Assembly: GCA_030840885.1 (NCBI GenBank) | Contig: JAVEDQ010000381.1 | Location: forward strand, 1-17,157 | Reading direction: 5' to 3' | DNA from: Frankiaceae bacterium | GTDB lineage: Bacteria > Actinomycetota > Actinomycetes > Frankiales > Frankiaceae | DNA: 17,157 bases | In this document: in pieces, positions 1 to 6,636 of the stretch | Numbering within the stretch: position 1 is the stretch's first letter | Layout of the letters: the number at the start of each line of letters is the position of its first letter | Position numbers and translations under genes: made by a program | Notes under the pieces: model-generated | What the model was told of the DNA's origin: nothing | Databases searched by the model: none | The model's input: the letters and a program-made list of their open reading frames with translations, nothing else

Positions 1-332
1 AATTGTGTGGCCCTCAATGGAGTGCGTCGTCGTGCCGTCGGATTGGTAGTGACTTGCTCGACTGATCCATTGGAGGGCAACGTCAGGAACTTATTGGTAA
101 GGAGGTTCGTAAACGTCAGGCTCCTGCCGGTACCGGCGGAAATGGTCCGTCCATTCTTAAGTTTGTGCACCTACTGGTTGCCGCCAACTCCGTCAACGCT
201 GATGTCGAACCCCGGGCAAGCCGTTCCCCTGGGAAATGTTTGCGGACCTGCTGACGCGTTCGGCATCCCGAGACTGAACAGCCCTATCCCCGCAGCCACT
301 GCTGCGGCGCTCAGGCGAGTTGCTGTGTTCAT
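1..332 (-). pseudogene. Broken secreted-protein gene (in-frame TAG plus frameshift), cut by the window edge
   Basis: Starts at ATG 332-330, preceded by GAAGG about 8 nt upstream. It opens with a short signal peptide (MNTATRL, then an Ala/Gly/Leu-rich core ending near ASA), followed by a CPGFDISVDGVGG stretch. A TAG at 173-171 stops the frame after 53 residues. The same frame continues beyond it with VHKLKNGRTISAGTG and SLTFTNLLTNKFLTLPSNGS, which is how actinobacterial small secreted proteins of this type normally read. Near position 40 the frame breaks again: losing one base after AAT-CC shifts the reading from TNP to DGTTTHSIEGHT, which restores the expected pattern. Two lesions make it a pseudogene, unless they are sequencing errors. 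GC is low for the window (29 of 60 bases in 61-120), which suggests acquired DNA. The function of the family is not known to me. The rest of the gene lies outside the window. Confidence 0.72.
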
Positions 333-525
333 GTTGCGACCTTCGGAGAAAAGCCCGAACTTCGTTCTGGTCGAACTCGTCCTGCTGTCATTTGTCTGCC
401 CGGCTGACCTCATCCAAGGTCTTTCGGACGCCTACTCCGTGTTGGGTGGCCAATGTGCGCCCCCAGCCCGACATCATCCAGCGAATCCCGAAGATTGCAC
501 TACCTGAAGGTCATCTCCACATAAT
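333..525. other. Non-coding stretch between two gene remnants
   Basis: Upstream region of the broken secreted-protein gene. It holds the presumed promoter and ribosome binding site of that gene. I see no convincing reading frame, repeat or hairpin in it. Confidence 0.4.
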
Positions 526-702
526 CAGCTTAAGGTCCTCGAGCAGGTGCGCGAGAAGCGCAAGATCGCGCACATCGCCCTGACGGCCGTCGTCGAGTCC
601 TCGACCGATCAGGGCATGATCGCCTCCGACCAGCGGTCGTTCAACAAAGGCGCGTGGATCCGCGGGCGAATTTCGCCGCCTGGCTGGTTGGTCGACCGCT
701 GA
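526..702 (+). pseudogene. 5'-truncated coding remnant of unknown family
   Basis: This frame is open from 508 and ends at TGA 700-702. From 526 the 58 codons show the base pattern of a real actinobacterial gene: by hand count about 62% GC at codon position 1, 45% at position 2 and 90% at position 3. The opposite strand does not show this pattern. There is no ATG near the beginning; GTG 547 is the only plausible start and has no clear ribosome binding site. Upstream of about 525 the composition turns AT-richer and non-coding. I read this as the tail of a gene whose 5' part was lost by deletion or recombination. The peptide (VREKRKIAHIALTAVVESS and onward) is not one I recognise. A genuine small gene starting at GTG 547 is the alternative. 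Confidence 0.4.
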
Positions 703-703
703 T

Positions 704-1849
704 TCAGCTCGCTCGGCCTGGCCCGTCGCCGTCATCGCTTTCATCTGATCCCTGAGACTTCCGCTGGCGTTCGCGTTCGCGCTTGCTGTAGGTCGCCTTA
801 CGAACTGCCTCTTCGGACTCGAAGCCGGAGCCCAGGGCTCCGGCGACGATGCCCACCGAGCACGCGAGCCAGACGATGGTGGCGTAGCTGGCGAGGTTGC
901 TGGGGTGGCCGAGCCGTGAGCTGAGGTAGCTGCCGTCGATGACGGCGAACGCGGCCACCAGCGCGACGACGTAGAGGATCACGTACATGCAGGCAACGCC
1001 GATGGTCAGCGTGACCAGCGTCGAGACGTTGTAGAGGACAGCCTTCTCTCGCTCGCTCCGCTGCGTCGGCTTCTCCCAGAGGCGGTTGTAGAGCAGAAGC
1101 CAGGTGACCAGGGCGGCGATGGCCACCGCGTTGATCAGGCCGAGGCGCCACGGCGGCAGGGCGTCGGCAATGTTCCAGAAGGTGGTGGTGATCACGCCGT
1201 AGGCGGCGGTAGCTGCGGCTGCCGCGGTCGCACCCGCCAGATGCGGGACGAGCCGCCAGGGGCGGTTGTCGAGGATCATTCCGGCCAACAGCTGGGCGCG
1301 CCCTCGCACCCCGTCGAGGGCGAGGTGTTCATCGACGTGTTCGCTTTCGGATCGGATGTGCCGCACGGAGCCGAACCGGCGGCCTACACCGATGCAGTTT
1401 CCGTGGAGACTCAGTCGGTCCTCGAGTAGGTGGCGCAGGAGGTGGACCACCAGATCCCGGGTCCGGCGCCGAACTTGCCACGCTCCAAGGGCCGGCATCG
1501 ACAACAACCCGATGCGCAGCTCGAGGCTGTAGTCGGAGACGATCGGTTGAGTACCTGCCCGCCGTGGCAGGTCCGTCAGCAGGATTGCGACGTCCCAGCC
1601 CAGGCCGCGTCTTTCGTCGGCAAGATCAAGCAGAGGAATCCCGCCGTGCTCATCCAAGGACAACGACTCCGACCGATGGTCCACGTCCCAGGCGACCTCA
1701 CCGCTGAGACGGTCGTGCAGTACGTGCGGAAGCTCCTCCGCGAGGGCCTTCGCCACCCGAGAGGGCAGCCCCTCGTCGGCGAGCAGCCCGACGACGACGA
1801 CGCGATCCCGTCCCGCGACGTCACCCGTCCAAGGCGTGGAGGTTCCCAC
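704..1849 (-). CDS. Conserved membrane protein of unknown function, four TM segments
   Basis: 381 aa from GTG 1849, with a strong purine-rich ribosome binding site (GAGGGGAGGG) about 7 nt upstream. Residues 1-195 form a soluble domain beginning with a beta-strand-like VVVVGLLADEGLPS and containing an ILLTDLP segment (about 89-95). Residues 201-226, 237-256, 278-304 and 319-342 are hydrophobic and read as four transmembrane helices. The last 30 residues are a very charged tail (KRERERQRKS, then an Asp/Ser-rich end). I know this layout, a globular N-terminal half followed by a membrane half, from uncharacterised actinobacterial proteins and cannot assign a reaction. It lies 35 nt downstream of the NTF2-like gene on the same strand, so the two are probably co-transcribed. 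The inner-membrane location is inferred from the hydrophobic segments. Confidence 0.8.
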   Translation of the reverse strand: MGTSTPWTGDVAGRDRVVVVGLLADEGLPSRVAKALAEELPHVLHDRLSGEVAWDVDHRSESLSLDEHGGIPLLDLADERRGLGWDVAILLTDLPRRAGTQPIVSDYSLELRIGLLSMPALGAWQVRRRTRDLVVHLLRHLLEDRLSLHGNCIGVGRRFGSVRHIRSESEHVDEHLALDGVRGRAQLLAGMILDNRPWRLVPHLAGATAAAAATAAYGVITTTFWNIADALPPWRLGLINAVAIAALVTWLLLYNRLWEKPTQRSEREKAVLYNVSTLVTLTIGVACMYVILYVVALVAAFAVIDGSYLSSRLGHPSNLASYATIVWLACSVGIVAGALGSGFESEEAVRKATYSKRERERQRKSQGSDESDDGDGPGRAS

Positions 1850-1884
1850 GGGAATCCCTCCCCTCGACCGGCCGCCTCAAGACG

Positions 1885-2289
1885 TCAATGGATCCGATCA
1901 GCTGGAGCGACCCTCAGGAGATCACTCCACACATCGGCTGCCCAAGCCCAGCTGCCGTTTCGCTGACGCTCTACCGCGACGAGGTAGCCCCCTTTCGCGA
2001 TCGGCCGGCCGAGAAGGACCGGCTCCGCGAAGCGTGCATACTGCCCGAACTCGATGATCTGGTCAGGGCTGGTTCTCTCGATCTTCTCCGTGATGACGGC
2101 ATCGCCACGGCCGCCCTGATCGATTACTCGCCACCAAAAGTCGCGGATCTCCCGCCGTCCGTAGAGCTGTTCCCGGTTGGGCGGAACGAAGATCGCGTTC
2201 CGTGCGTAGACGCTGGCGCAGAGGTCGGGATCCCCGAGCAGCATGCCCAGCACGAACGTGTCCTGCAGCGCTTGCACCGGCGAGACCAC
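1885..2289 (-). CDS. NTF2/SnoaL-like domain protein
   Basis: 134 aa from GTG 2289, with GGAGGTGAG a few nucleotides upstream. The pattern is that of the cystatin-like alpha+beta NTF2 fold (SnoaL/DUF4440 type): an N-terminal helix (VQALQDTFVLGMLLGDPDL), a YARNAIFVPPNRE strand, the YGRREIRDFWWRVID helix typical of 'G..aI..fw', and then strands ending with the Trp-rich WAWAADVWSDLL. Length is normal for the family. Members range from ketosteroid-isomerase-like enzymes to ligand-binding or folding domains, and the substrate cannot be read from the sequence. It is the first gene of a probable two-gene unit with the membrane protein downstream. The 5' side is the gene-poor stretch 2290-2819. Confidence 0.8.
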   Translation of the reverse strand: MVSPVQALQDTFVLGMLLGDPDLCASVYARNAIFVPPNREQLYGRREIRDFWWRVIDQGGRGDAVITEKIERTSPDQIIEFGQYARFAEPVLLGRPIAKGGYLVAVERQRNGSWAWAADVWSDLLRVAPADRIH

Positions 2290-2819
2290 AACTCACCTCC
2301 CTCGGCAGCGGGTCGGTTCCGTTCCGCCTTCCCCCGAGAACGCGGCTTCGAACGTCGACCCGGGGCGCTGCCCCGGGACTCCGGCCCTCACTCCGGAACG
2401 ATGAAAAGTGCGGGCGAGCTGGTCGCCCCGCCGCTCGGTCGACCACAGGGGTGCCCAACCCGGCCCGACCGGTCCAGTACGCAGAGCGCCTCTGCGCGGT
2501 GACCTACGGCCAATGCCGGACCGCCCGACGCGGGTTCGGCAGACAGGAGCCTCGCCGAGCGACGGAACGACCAGCCAGACGACGCCTACTGCTGAGGCAG
2601 AAACAGTCCGCACCCGGTCCGCACGACCTCCAGGCAGCGGCTCCAGCAGCCAGAGCAATCCAGAACCCGCACCGGGGCGGAGCAGCACAGACGCACCACA
2701 ACGGACCCCACCGGAGATCCGCTGCACTGCTCATAATCCCTCGGTCGCCGGTTCGAGCCCCGCCCGCCCTACTCGAACGCCCGTCGGATCAGGCACGCCA
2801 GTCAGGTACGCGCAACCCT
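2290..2819. other. Gene-poor region with a tRNA scar near its end
   Basis: Several frames are open on both strands, but all give Arg/Pro/Ala-rich translations without recognisable motifs, which is what open frames in high-GC non-coding DNA look like. The promoter for the NTF2-like gene must lie at its left end. A tRNA 3'-half lies at 2730-2771. I see no integrase, transposase or clear terminal repeats. Confidence 0.5.
2730..2771 (+). other. tRNA 3'-half (CAT anticodon loop to acceptor), probable attachment-site remnant
   Basis: The segment reads as the second half of a tRNA in correct order and spacing. It has a seven-base anticodon loop CTCATAA (2730-2736), a 3' anticodon strand TCCCT, a five-base variable loop CGGTC, a T-stem GCCGG, a T-loop TTCGAGC (2752-2758), a T-stem return CCCGC (one mismatch), and an acceptor strand CCGCCCT with discriminator A2771. 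The bases before 2730 do not pair with the anticodon strand, and no D-arm is placed correctly, so it is not an intact tRNA. GGGGCGG at 2674-2680 could pair with the acceptor but is about 20 nt too far away. A half-tRNA starting exactly at the anticodon loop is the usual footprint of tyrosine-recombinase integration into a tRNA gene. Methionine or lysidine-isoleucine identity is possible from CAT. Confidence 0.6.
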
Positions 2820-3206
2820 TCAGCCGGCGACGGCGGGGAACTCGGTCAGCGAAAGGTTGTTGCCGTCAGGGTCGAGGAACCAGGCGATTCGCGATCCACC
2901 CGGCGCCGTCCAGATACCGCGGTCGTCCTGGCCCATGCCGGAAAACCGCTGGAAGCGCACTCCCTGGTCCACCAGGTGGGCGACCGTCGAATCGATGTCC
3001 GCCACGCGCCATCCCAGGACCGTGTAGGGGGCGGCAACCGGTTGGTCGACGGCAGTGATCCTCAGCATCGTTCCGTTGACGACCGCGACGAGCGCGTACG
3101 GCGCCTCGTCGCGCAACGGCAAGCCGAGCGTCTCGCCGTAGAAAAGTCGGGCGCGGTCCAGGTCCGAGACCCCGACGAATCCGATCAGGGCACCGTTATC
3201 GAGCAT
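2820..3206 (-). CDS. VOC-superfamily (glyoxalase-fold) protein
   Basis: 128 aa from ATG 3206, chosen because a perfect AGGAGG lies just upstream; a longer frame to 3242 has no such signal. The sequence follows the vicinal-oxygen-chelate pattern: a first beta-alpha-beta module (GFVGVSDLDRARLFYGETLGLPL, residues 9-31) and a second (GWRVADIDSTVAHLVDQGVRF, 65-85). It closes with the typical WFLDPDGNNLSLTEF (109-123). In metal-dependent members His/Glu/Gln ligands sit in these strands. Here the first strand has no His (GFVGV), so a classical glyoxalase I site is not evident, while Glu122 of the last strand is kept. Role, by family, may be dioxygenase-like, resistance-like or simple ligand binding; the substrate is unknown. 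It is followed (65 nt apart, same strand) by the upstream GAF-ANTAR gene and might be co-transcribed with it. Confidence 0.87.
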   Translation of the reverse strand: MLDNGALIGFVGVSDLDRARLFYGETLGLPLRDEAPYALVAVVNGTMLRITAVDQPVAAPYTVLGWRVADIDSTVAHLVDQGVRFQRFSGMGQDDRGIWTAPGGSRIAWFLDPDGNNLSLTEFPAVAG

Positions 3207-3270
3207 CGGATCCTCCTCGCGGCACCGTACCGCGCACCGCACGGGGCGCGGACAGTTGTCCGGATGTCGG

Positions 3271-4005
3271 TCAGATCTCCCGCTGTGTGTGCTCGACCAA
3301 CGCCTTCGCGATCTCCCGCACCTTGCGGTTGGCGTTCTGCGACACGCGGACCAGCATGGCGAACGCGTCGTCGGCCGAGATGTGGTGCTCGGCCATGAGG
3401 ATTCCCTTGGCCTGGTCGATGACGGCCCGCGACTGCAGGGCGTCCTCGAGGTGCTTGGAGCGGGTCTCGGTCTCGTGGAAGCGGTCGGCGTTGGTCAGGG
3501 CGACGGCGATGAACGAGCCTACGGTCCGGGCGGTCTGCACTGCCTGTTCGTCGAGGGCTCCGAGCTTGTCGAAGTAGATGTTCAAGGAAGCGACGTGCCC
3601 GTTCTCGATGGGCAGCGGGACCGACACGGAGGCAACGACGCCGGCCTCGCGGGCATGCGGGAGGAAGTCCGGCCAGCGCATCTCCTGGCGCGTGTCGACG
3701 ACGGTGACGACCTGGCCGAGGCGGATGGCGTCCAGGCAGGGGCCGTGCCCGCCGCCGTACTGCTGCGCGTCGAGGTCAGAGGCGAGTTGTCCACTTGAAG
3801 CCACGGTCAGCGGCTCCTCGGCGATGAGCGTAATCGACACCTCGGGTAGCCCGGGCAAGGCGTTCTTGGCGATGTCCACAACGGTCCCGCGGACGTCGTC
3901 GAGCGATCGGTTGCCGAAGACGAGCCGGCCGAGGCGCGCCACGGCATCGGCAGCCGCGGGGGTCAACGGCTGGGAGGAAGGCGATGGAGCAAAGGGGTCA
4001 GGCAC
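3271..4005 (-). CDS. GAF and ANTAR domain regulator
   Basis: 244 aa from GTG 4005. Residues about 35-172 form a GAF sensor domain: ITLIAEEPLTVASSG, the YGGGHGPCLDAIR core at 83-95, and SVSVPLPIENGHVASLNIY at 127-144. Residues about 183-238 form an ANTAR RNA-binding domain: RAVIDQAKGILMAEHHISADDAFAMLVRVSQNANRKVREIA, with the conserved alanine-rich helix and the KGILM motif. ANTAR proteins bind paired RNA hairpins and antiterminate transcription; the GAF domain usually supplies a small-molecule or dimerisation signal. The ligand cannot be told. The ribosome binding site upstream of GTG 4005 is weak, so the start is less certain than the domains. The 5' region contains inverted repeats (4043-4052, 4060-4092) that could matter for its control. 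Confidence 0.92.
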   Translation of the reverse strand: MPDPFAPSPSSQPLTPAAADAVARLGRLVFGNRSLDDVRGTVVDIAKNALPGLPEVSITLIAEEPLTVASSGQLASDLDAQQYGGGHGPCLDAIRLGQVVTVVDTRQEMRWPDFLPHAREAGVVASVSVPLPIENGHVASLNIYFDKLGALDEQAVQTARTVGSFIAVALTNADRFHETETRSKHLEDALQSRAVIDQAKGILMAEHHISADDAFAMLVRVSQNANRKVREIAKALVEHTQREI

Positions 4006-4059
4006 GAGTGCCGGAGTCCGATCTCGCGATCGACCCCGGGTTCACCGCGGTGCGCCGCG

Positions 4060-4092
4060 CACGGTGAGTGGGTCTCAGCGCCCCTCACCGTG
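4060..4092. repeat. Inverted repeat in the GAF-ANTAR leader
   Basis: CACGGTGAG (4060-4068) and CTCACCGTG (4084-4092) are exact reverse complements. GGG 4070-4072 pairs with CCC 4081-4083, leaving an eight-base loop and one bulge. It could be an operator, or an RNA hairpin in the 5' leader of the ANTAR gene. The loop is not the hexaloop that ANTAR domains usually bind. Confidence 0.55.
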
Positions 4093-4106
4093 AGGGGGAC
4101 GCAACC

Positions 4107-4265
4107 ATGGAGAACCCTGCAAGAGTTCTCGACCGTCACCGGATGAAGTGGCAACCCGCCGCCAAAGTGGCGGCTCGTGACGTCATCTTACTCCAAGGGG
4201 GTGCCCGTGATTTGGCCGCCCCGGGCGGGCGATTGCACGGCGTACAGCTTCTGGGGTACCAATGA
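4107..4265 (+). CDS. Possible 52-aa small protein, unknown
   Basis: ATG 4107 follows a purine run (GAGGGGG) about 8 nt upstream, and the frame stays open for 52 codons (MENPARVLDRHRMKWQPAAK onward). Codon use is less GC3-rich than in neighbouring genes, and hairpin 4158-4174 lies inside it. No family is recognised. It may be a leader peptide, a tiny gene or chance. Confidence 0.22.
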   Translation: MENPARVLDRHRMKWQPAAKVAARDVILLQGGARDLAAPGGRLHGVQLLGYQ

Positions 4266-4346
4266 GCTACCGGTTCACCATGGAAGCCGCTGCCCTCGGG
4301 GGCGTGCTTCGGTGACGGCGCGCCCTCCAGTACCTGTGAGGACGCT

Positions 4347-4529
4347 ATGGACACCTGGACTGAACTCCTCGAGCCGCTGCTCGCAAATCTCCCGCCGGAC
4401 GATCGGCTGTCTCTGCTCCAGCGGATCGAGCTTGCCCGGGACGAACAACTCGAGAGCAAGCTGCACCCCCGGAAGCGCCAGCTCGGAAGCCGCGCCGACC
4501 GCACCCTCCCTTCGGAGCATGTCGCATGA
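4347..4529 (+). CDS. Micro-protein A, paralogue of the 85-aa protein at 8874-9131
   Basis: 60 aa from ATG 4347, with TGAGGA about 5-9 nt upstream. Residues 1-44 align without gaps to the protein starting at 8874: MD, then LL at 11-12, LP-x-DD at 15-19, I27, A30, QL at 34-35, K38, HP at 40-41 and R44 are shared, about 17 of 44 identical with most other positions conservative. The segment looks like two short amphipathic helices (WTELLEPLLANL and DRLSLLQRIELARDEQLESK) followed by a basic HPRKRQ tail. I do not recognise a named family. The stop codon overlaps the start of the next gene (ATGA at 4526-4529), so the two are translationally coupled, and a DNA polymerase gene follows. A protein- or nucleic-acid-binding accessory role is conceivable but unproven. 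Confidence 0.72.
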   Translation: MDTWTELLEPLLANLPPDDRLSLLQRIELARDEQLESKLHPRKRQLGSRADRTLPSEHVA

Positions 4530-4714
4530 GCGACATGCCCGCGCGGGCAGCCGAACGCTGGCAGCGGCGACGTCCGTCCGGTTCGGAGTTGCCTCTCGGG
4601 CCCACGGCGGACAGTGACGTCCTCCTGCTCCAGCATCTCGCCGACGACGGCGTCGTTGTGCCGGCGGAGGCCTCCACGTGGCTCGGCGAATTCCGTCCTG
4701 GCGGCGGTCGCTGA
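4526..4714 (+). CDS. 62-aa protein of unknown function, coupled to micro-protein A
   Basis: ATG 4526 overlaps the preceding stop in an ATGA, the usual sign of translational coupling. The product has a basic N-terminus (ARAAERWQRRRPSG), then an acidic/hydrophobic middle (DSDVLLLQHLADDGVVVP, about 30-47) and ends STWLGEFRPGGGR. The middle could form a helix followed by a strand. I recognise no family. It ends 82 nt before the likely start of the DNA polymerase, so the three genes could form one transcript. Antisense and alternative-frame readings here are less gene-like. Confidence 0.6.
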   Translation: MSDMPARAAERWQRRRPSGSELPLGPTADSDVLLLQHLADDGVVVPAEASTWLGEFRPGGGR

Positions 4715-4796
4715 CCGACGACTGGGCGTTCGGACACCGGGCAGCAGCAGGCACCGGTTGTGCCCTGGCGAGCGTGCGGTTCGGCAGGATGGACCG

Positions 4797-6578
4797 GTGT
4801 CGATCTCCCGGGCCGGGTTCGGCCGCCACACGCCGCTCGGTGTCGTGCTGCTGCCGGGCGTGGGGCTCGGGTTGGCCACCGCGCAGGAGTCGTGGTCCGT
4901 GCCGACCGCTGACCCGGTGGGGGCCGTCCGGCAGCTGGCCGAGGAGTACGACCCCCGGTGGATCTGGTGGTCCGCCGCGGCGACCGCTCGTCCGGCGGTG
5001 GTCGCTGACATCACGCTGCGTCGCTGCTGGGATCTCGCGGCCGTGCACCTGCTGCTGAACGGCGGGCGCCGGGACGATCCGGCGGCGGTGTGGGCGTCGG
5101 CGCACGGGCTGCCGGTGCCGGCGCAGGCTGTTCCGTCGAGTGGGCTGCTGGACTTCGGCGCCCCGACCCCGAGCGTCGACGAGGCCGTGCTCGACGACGG
5201 CCAGCTCCACCCCGGCCTGGCCGACGGCTCGTCGTTGGAAGGATCGCCGGCCGTCGTCCTGCCCCGTGCGCAGCGGCTGGCTGCGCTGGCCGTCGCGGTC
5301 GCCGACCGGCAGCAGGAGCAACTGGCCCAGCTGCCCGATGCCCGGCCACAGGCTGGCGAGCCTCGGCTCGCGGTGGTCACCGCCCAGGCCGAGTCCGCGA
5401 TCGCCCTGCTCTGCGTCGAACTCGAGACCGGCGGCCTGCCGCTCGACCGAGGTGTCGCCGAACAGCTGCTTGGCGAGATGATCGGGCCGCGGCCCGCGAC
5501 GCCGGTCGACGAGCAGCGTGCCCGCCGCGCGAGGGACGCGACCGTGCTGGCACACTTCTTTGACGCGAAGACGCTCGGCGTGAAGGCGCCCGGCGCGGAG
5601 TCGGTCGACCTGCGCAACCCCCTGCAGGTCAAGGAGATGCTGAGCCGCGCCGGCTTCGATGTGCCCGACACCCGCTCGGGGCGGCTCGAGGCCTTCCGCG
5701 ACAGTCATGCCGGCGTCGGCTCGTTCCTGGAATGGCGGAAGGCGGAGCGGATCGCGACGACCTACGGCTACGCCTGGCTCGACGCCACCGTCGGCGCCGA
5801 CGGCCGGCTGCGCGGGGCGTGGCGCTCCGCCGACGGCGCCGCCGGGCGGATGACCGCGTCCGCCGGTCAGCACAACCTGCCGGCCGCGCTGCGGCCGGCC
5901 GTCGTCGCCGAGCCCGGGCACGTGTTCGTCCGCGCCGACCTCGGCCAGGTCGAACCACGGGTGCTGGCCGCCGTCTCTGGTGATCGCGACCTGGCTGCGG
6001 CGGCGCGTGAGGACGACCTCTACACGCCGGTGGCGGACCGGCTCCGCTGCGACCGGCCGACGGCGAAGATCGCTGTTCTCGCGGCGATGTACGGCCAGAC
6101 CTCCGGCGCCGCCGGGCAGACGCTGAAGCAGATGGAGCGCGTCTATCCCGCGGCCATCCGCTTCCTCCGGGCTGCCGAGCAGCACGGCCGCGAGGGCCGG
6201 GACCTGCGGACCTGGGGCGGTCGACTGGTGCGCCTGGAGCGCCCGGCCGACGTGGAGGTCTCCGGCCCCGCCACCGCCGCTGCCGGACGCTTCGCCCGCA
6301 ACGCCGCCGTCCAGGGTGCGGCGGCCGAGTTGTTCAAGGCCTGGACCGCGACGGTGCGCACGGGGCTGCTCGCCGGGGACGGAGAAGGGTCCGCTGGCCG
6401 GATCGTGCTCTGCCTGCACGACGAGCTGCTCCTCCAGGTGCCCGAGGCCGCCGCCGACGGCACGGTCACCCTGCTGCACGCCGCGCTGCAGCAAGCCGTG
6501 GCCCGATGGGCGACCGGCGCGGGCGTGCGGTTCGTCGCCGACGTGCGGGTGATCCGGCGCTGGTCGGAAGCCAAGTGA
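4797..6578 (+). CDS. Pol I-family (family A) DNA polymerase without 5'-nuclease domain
   Basis: 593 aa from GTG 4797; the frame is open further left (to 4614), but that stretch is Arg/Ser-rich and overlaps the small gene. Motif A is VRADLGQVEPR (Asp381, Glu386), motif B is R420-PTA-K424 with Tyr432-Gly433, and motif C is His541-Asp542-Glu543 in LCLHDELLLQVP. These match E. coli Pol I Asp705/Glu710, Arg754/Lys758/Tyr766 and His881/Asp882/Glu883, so polymerase chemistry should be intact. The position of E. coli Phe762 is Leu428. There is no 5'-3' nuclease domain. The N-terminal 190 residues correspond to the region annotated as 3'-5' exonuclease in the actinobacterial 'bifunctional exonuclease/polymerase' family, but I see no DxE-type first exonuclease motif. 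It probably serves repair or gap filling beside a full-length PolA. GTG 4797 sits 6 nt after CAGGAT, so a leaderless mRNA is possible. Confidence 0.9.
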   Translation: MSISRAGFGRHTPLGVVLLPGVGLGLATAQESWSVPTADPVGAVRQLAEEYDPRWIWWSAAATARPAVVADITLRRCWDLAAVHLLLNGGRRDDPAAVWASAHGLPVPAQAVPSSGLLDFGAPTPSVDEAVLDDGQLHPGLADGSSLEGSPAVVLPRAQRLAALAVAVADRQQEQLAQLPDARPQAGEPRLAVVTAQAESAIALLCVELETGGLPLDRGVAEQLLGEMIGPRPATPVDEQRARRARDATVLAHFFDAKTLGVKAPGAESVDLRNPLQVKEMLSRAGFDVPDTRSGRLEAFRDSHAGVGSFLEWRKAERIATTYGYAWLDATVGADGRLRGAWRSADGAAGRMTASAGQHNLPAALRPAVVAEPGHVFVRADLGQVEPRVLAAVSGDRDLAAAAREDDLYTPVADRLRCDRPTAKIAVLAAMYGQTSGAAGQTLKQMERVYPAAIRFLRAAEQHGREGRDLRTWGGRLVRLERPADVEVSGPATAAAGRFARNAAVQGAAAELFKAWTATVRTGLLAGDGEGSAGRIVLCLHDELLLQVPEAAADGTVTLLHAALQQAVARWATGAGVRFVADVRVIRRWSEAK

Positions 6579-6636
6579 GGCGGTAGGACACGACGGCCTG
6601 GGCAGAGGACCGGGGACAACCCCTCAGGAGGTCCGC

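Larger units (their letters stand above)
4006..4346. promoter_or_regulatory. Divergent promoter region with palindromes
   Basis: This lies between the minus-strand GAF-ANTAR gene and the plus-strand micro-protein/polymerase group. It contains a perfect palindrome CACCGCGGTG (4043-4052), a 9-bp inverted repeat CACGGTGAG/CTCACCGTG (4060-4068 and 4084-4092) extended by GGG/CCC inside after one bulged T, a 7-bp hairpin GCCGCCA-AAG-TGGCGGC (4158-4174) and TGACGTCA (4178-4185). Promoters for both directions are expected here, but I cannot place convincing -35/-10 pairs. Confidence 0.4.

Noticed and set aside
7..507. Plus-strand 166-aa frame at the left edge
   Set aside because: It is antisense to the secreted-protein pseudogene, whose signal peptide and family pattern are clear on the minus strand.
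511..744. Minus-strand 77-aa frame after the membrane protein
   Set aside because: It has a fair ribosome binding site (CAGGGATCAG) but overlaps the membrane gene end, and codon-position GC favours the plus strand here.
2674..2771. An intact tRNA gene using GGGGCGG (2674-2680) as acceptor strand
   Set aside because: Acceptor pairing works, but total length would be 98 nt, the anticodon stem does not pair and no D-arm fits.
2202..3398. Plus-strand frame of 398 codons across the gene-poor region and the VOC gene
   Set aside because: Overlaps two well-supported minus-strand genes and is Arg/Pro-rich.
4254..4259. GGGTAC as a stress-sigma (SigB/SigF type) -10 for micro-protein A
   Set aside because: No matching GTTT-type -35 at the proper distance; one hexamer is not enough.
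4275..6494. Very long minus-strand open frame (739 codons) opposite the polymerase
   Set aside because: It is the complement shadow of a gene with intact polymerase motifs; its translation is Arg/Gly/Pro-rich without domains.
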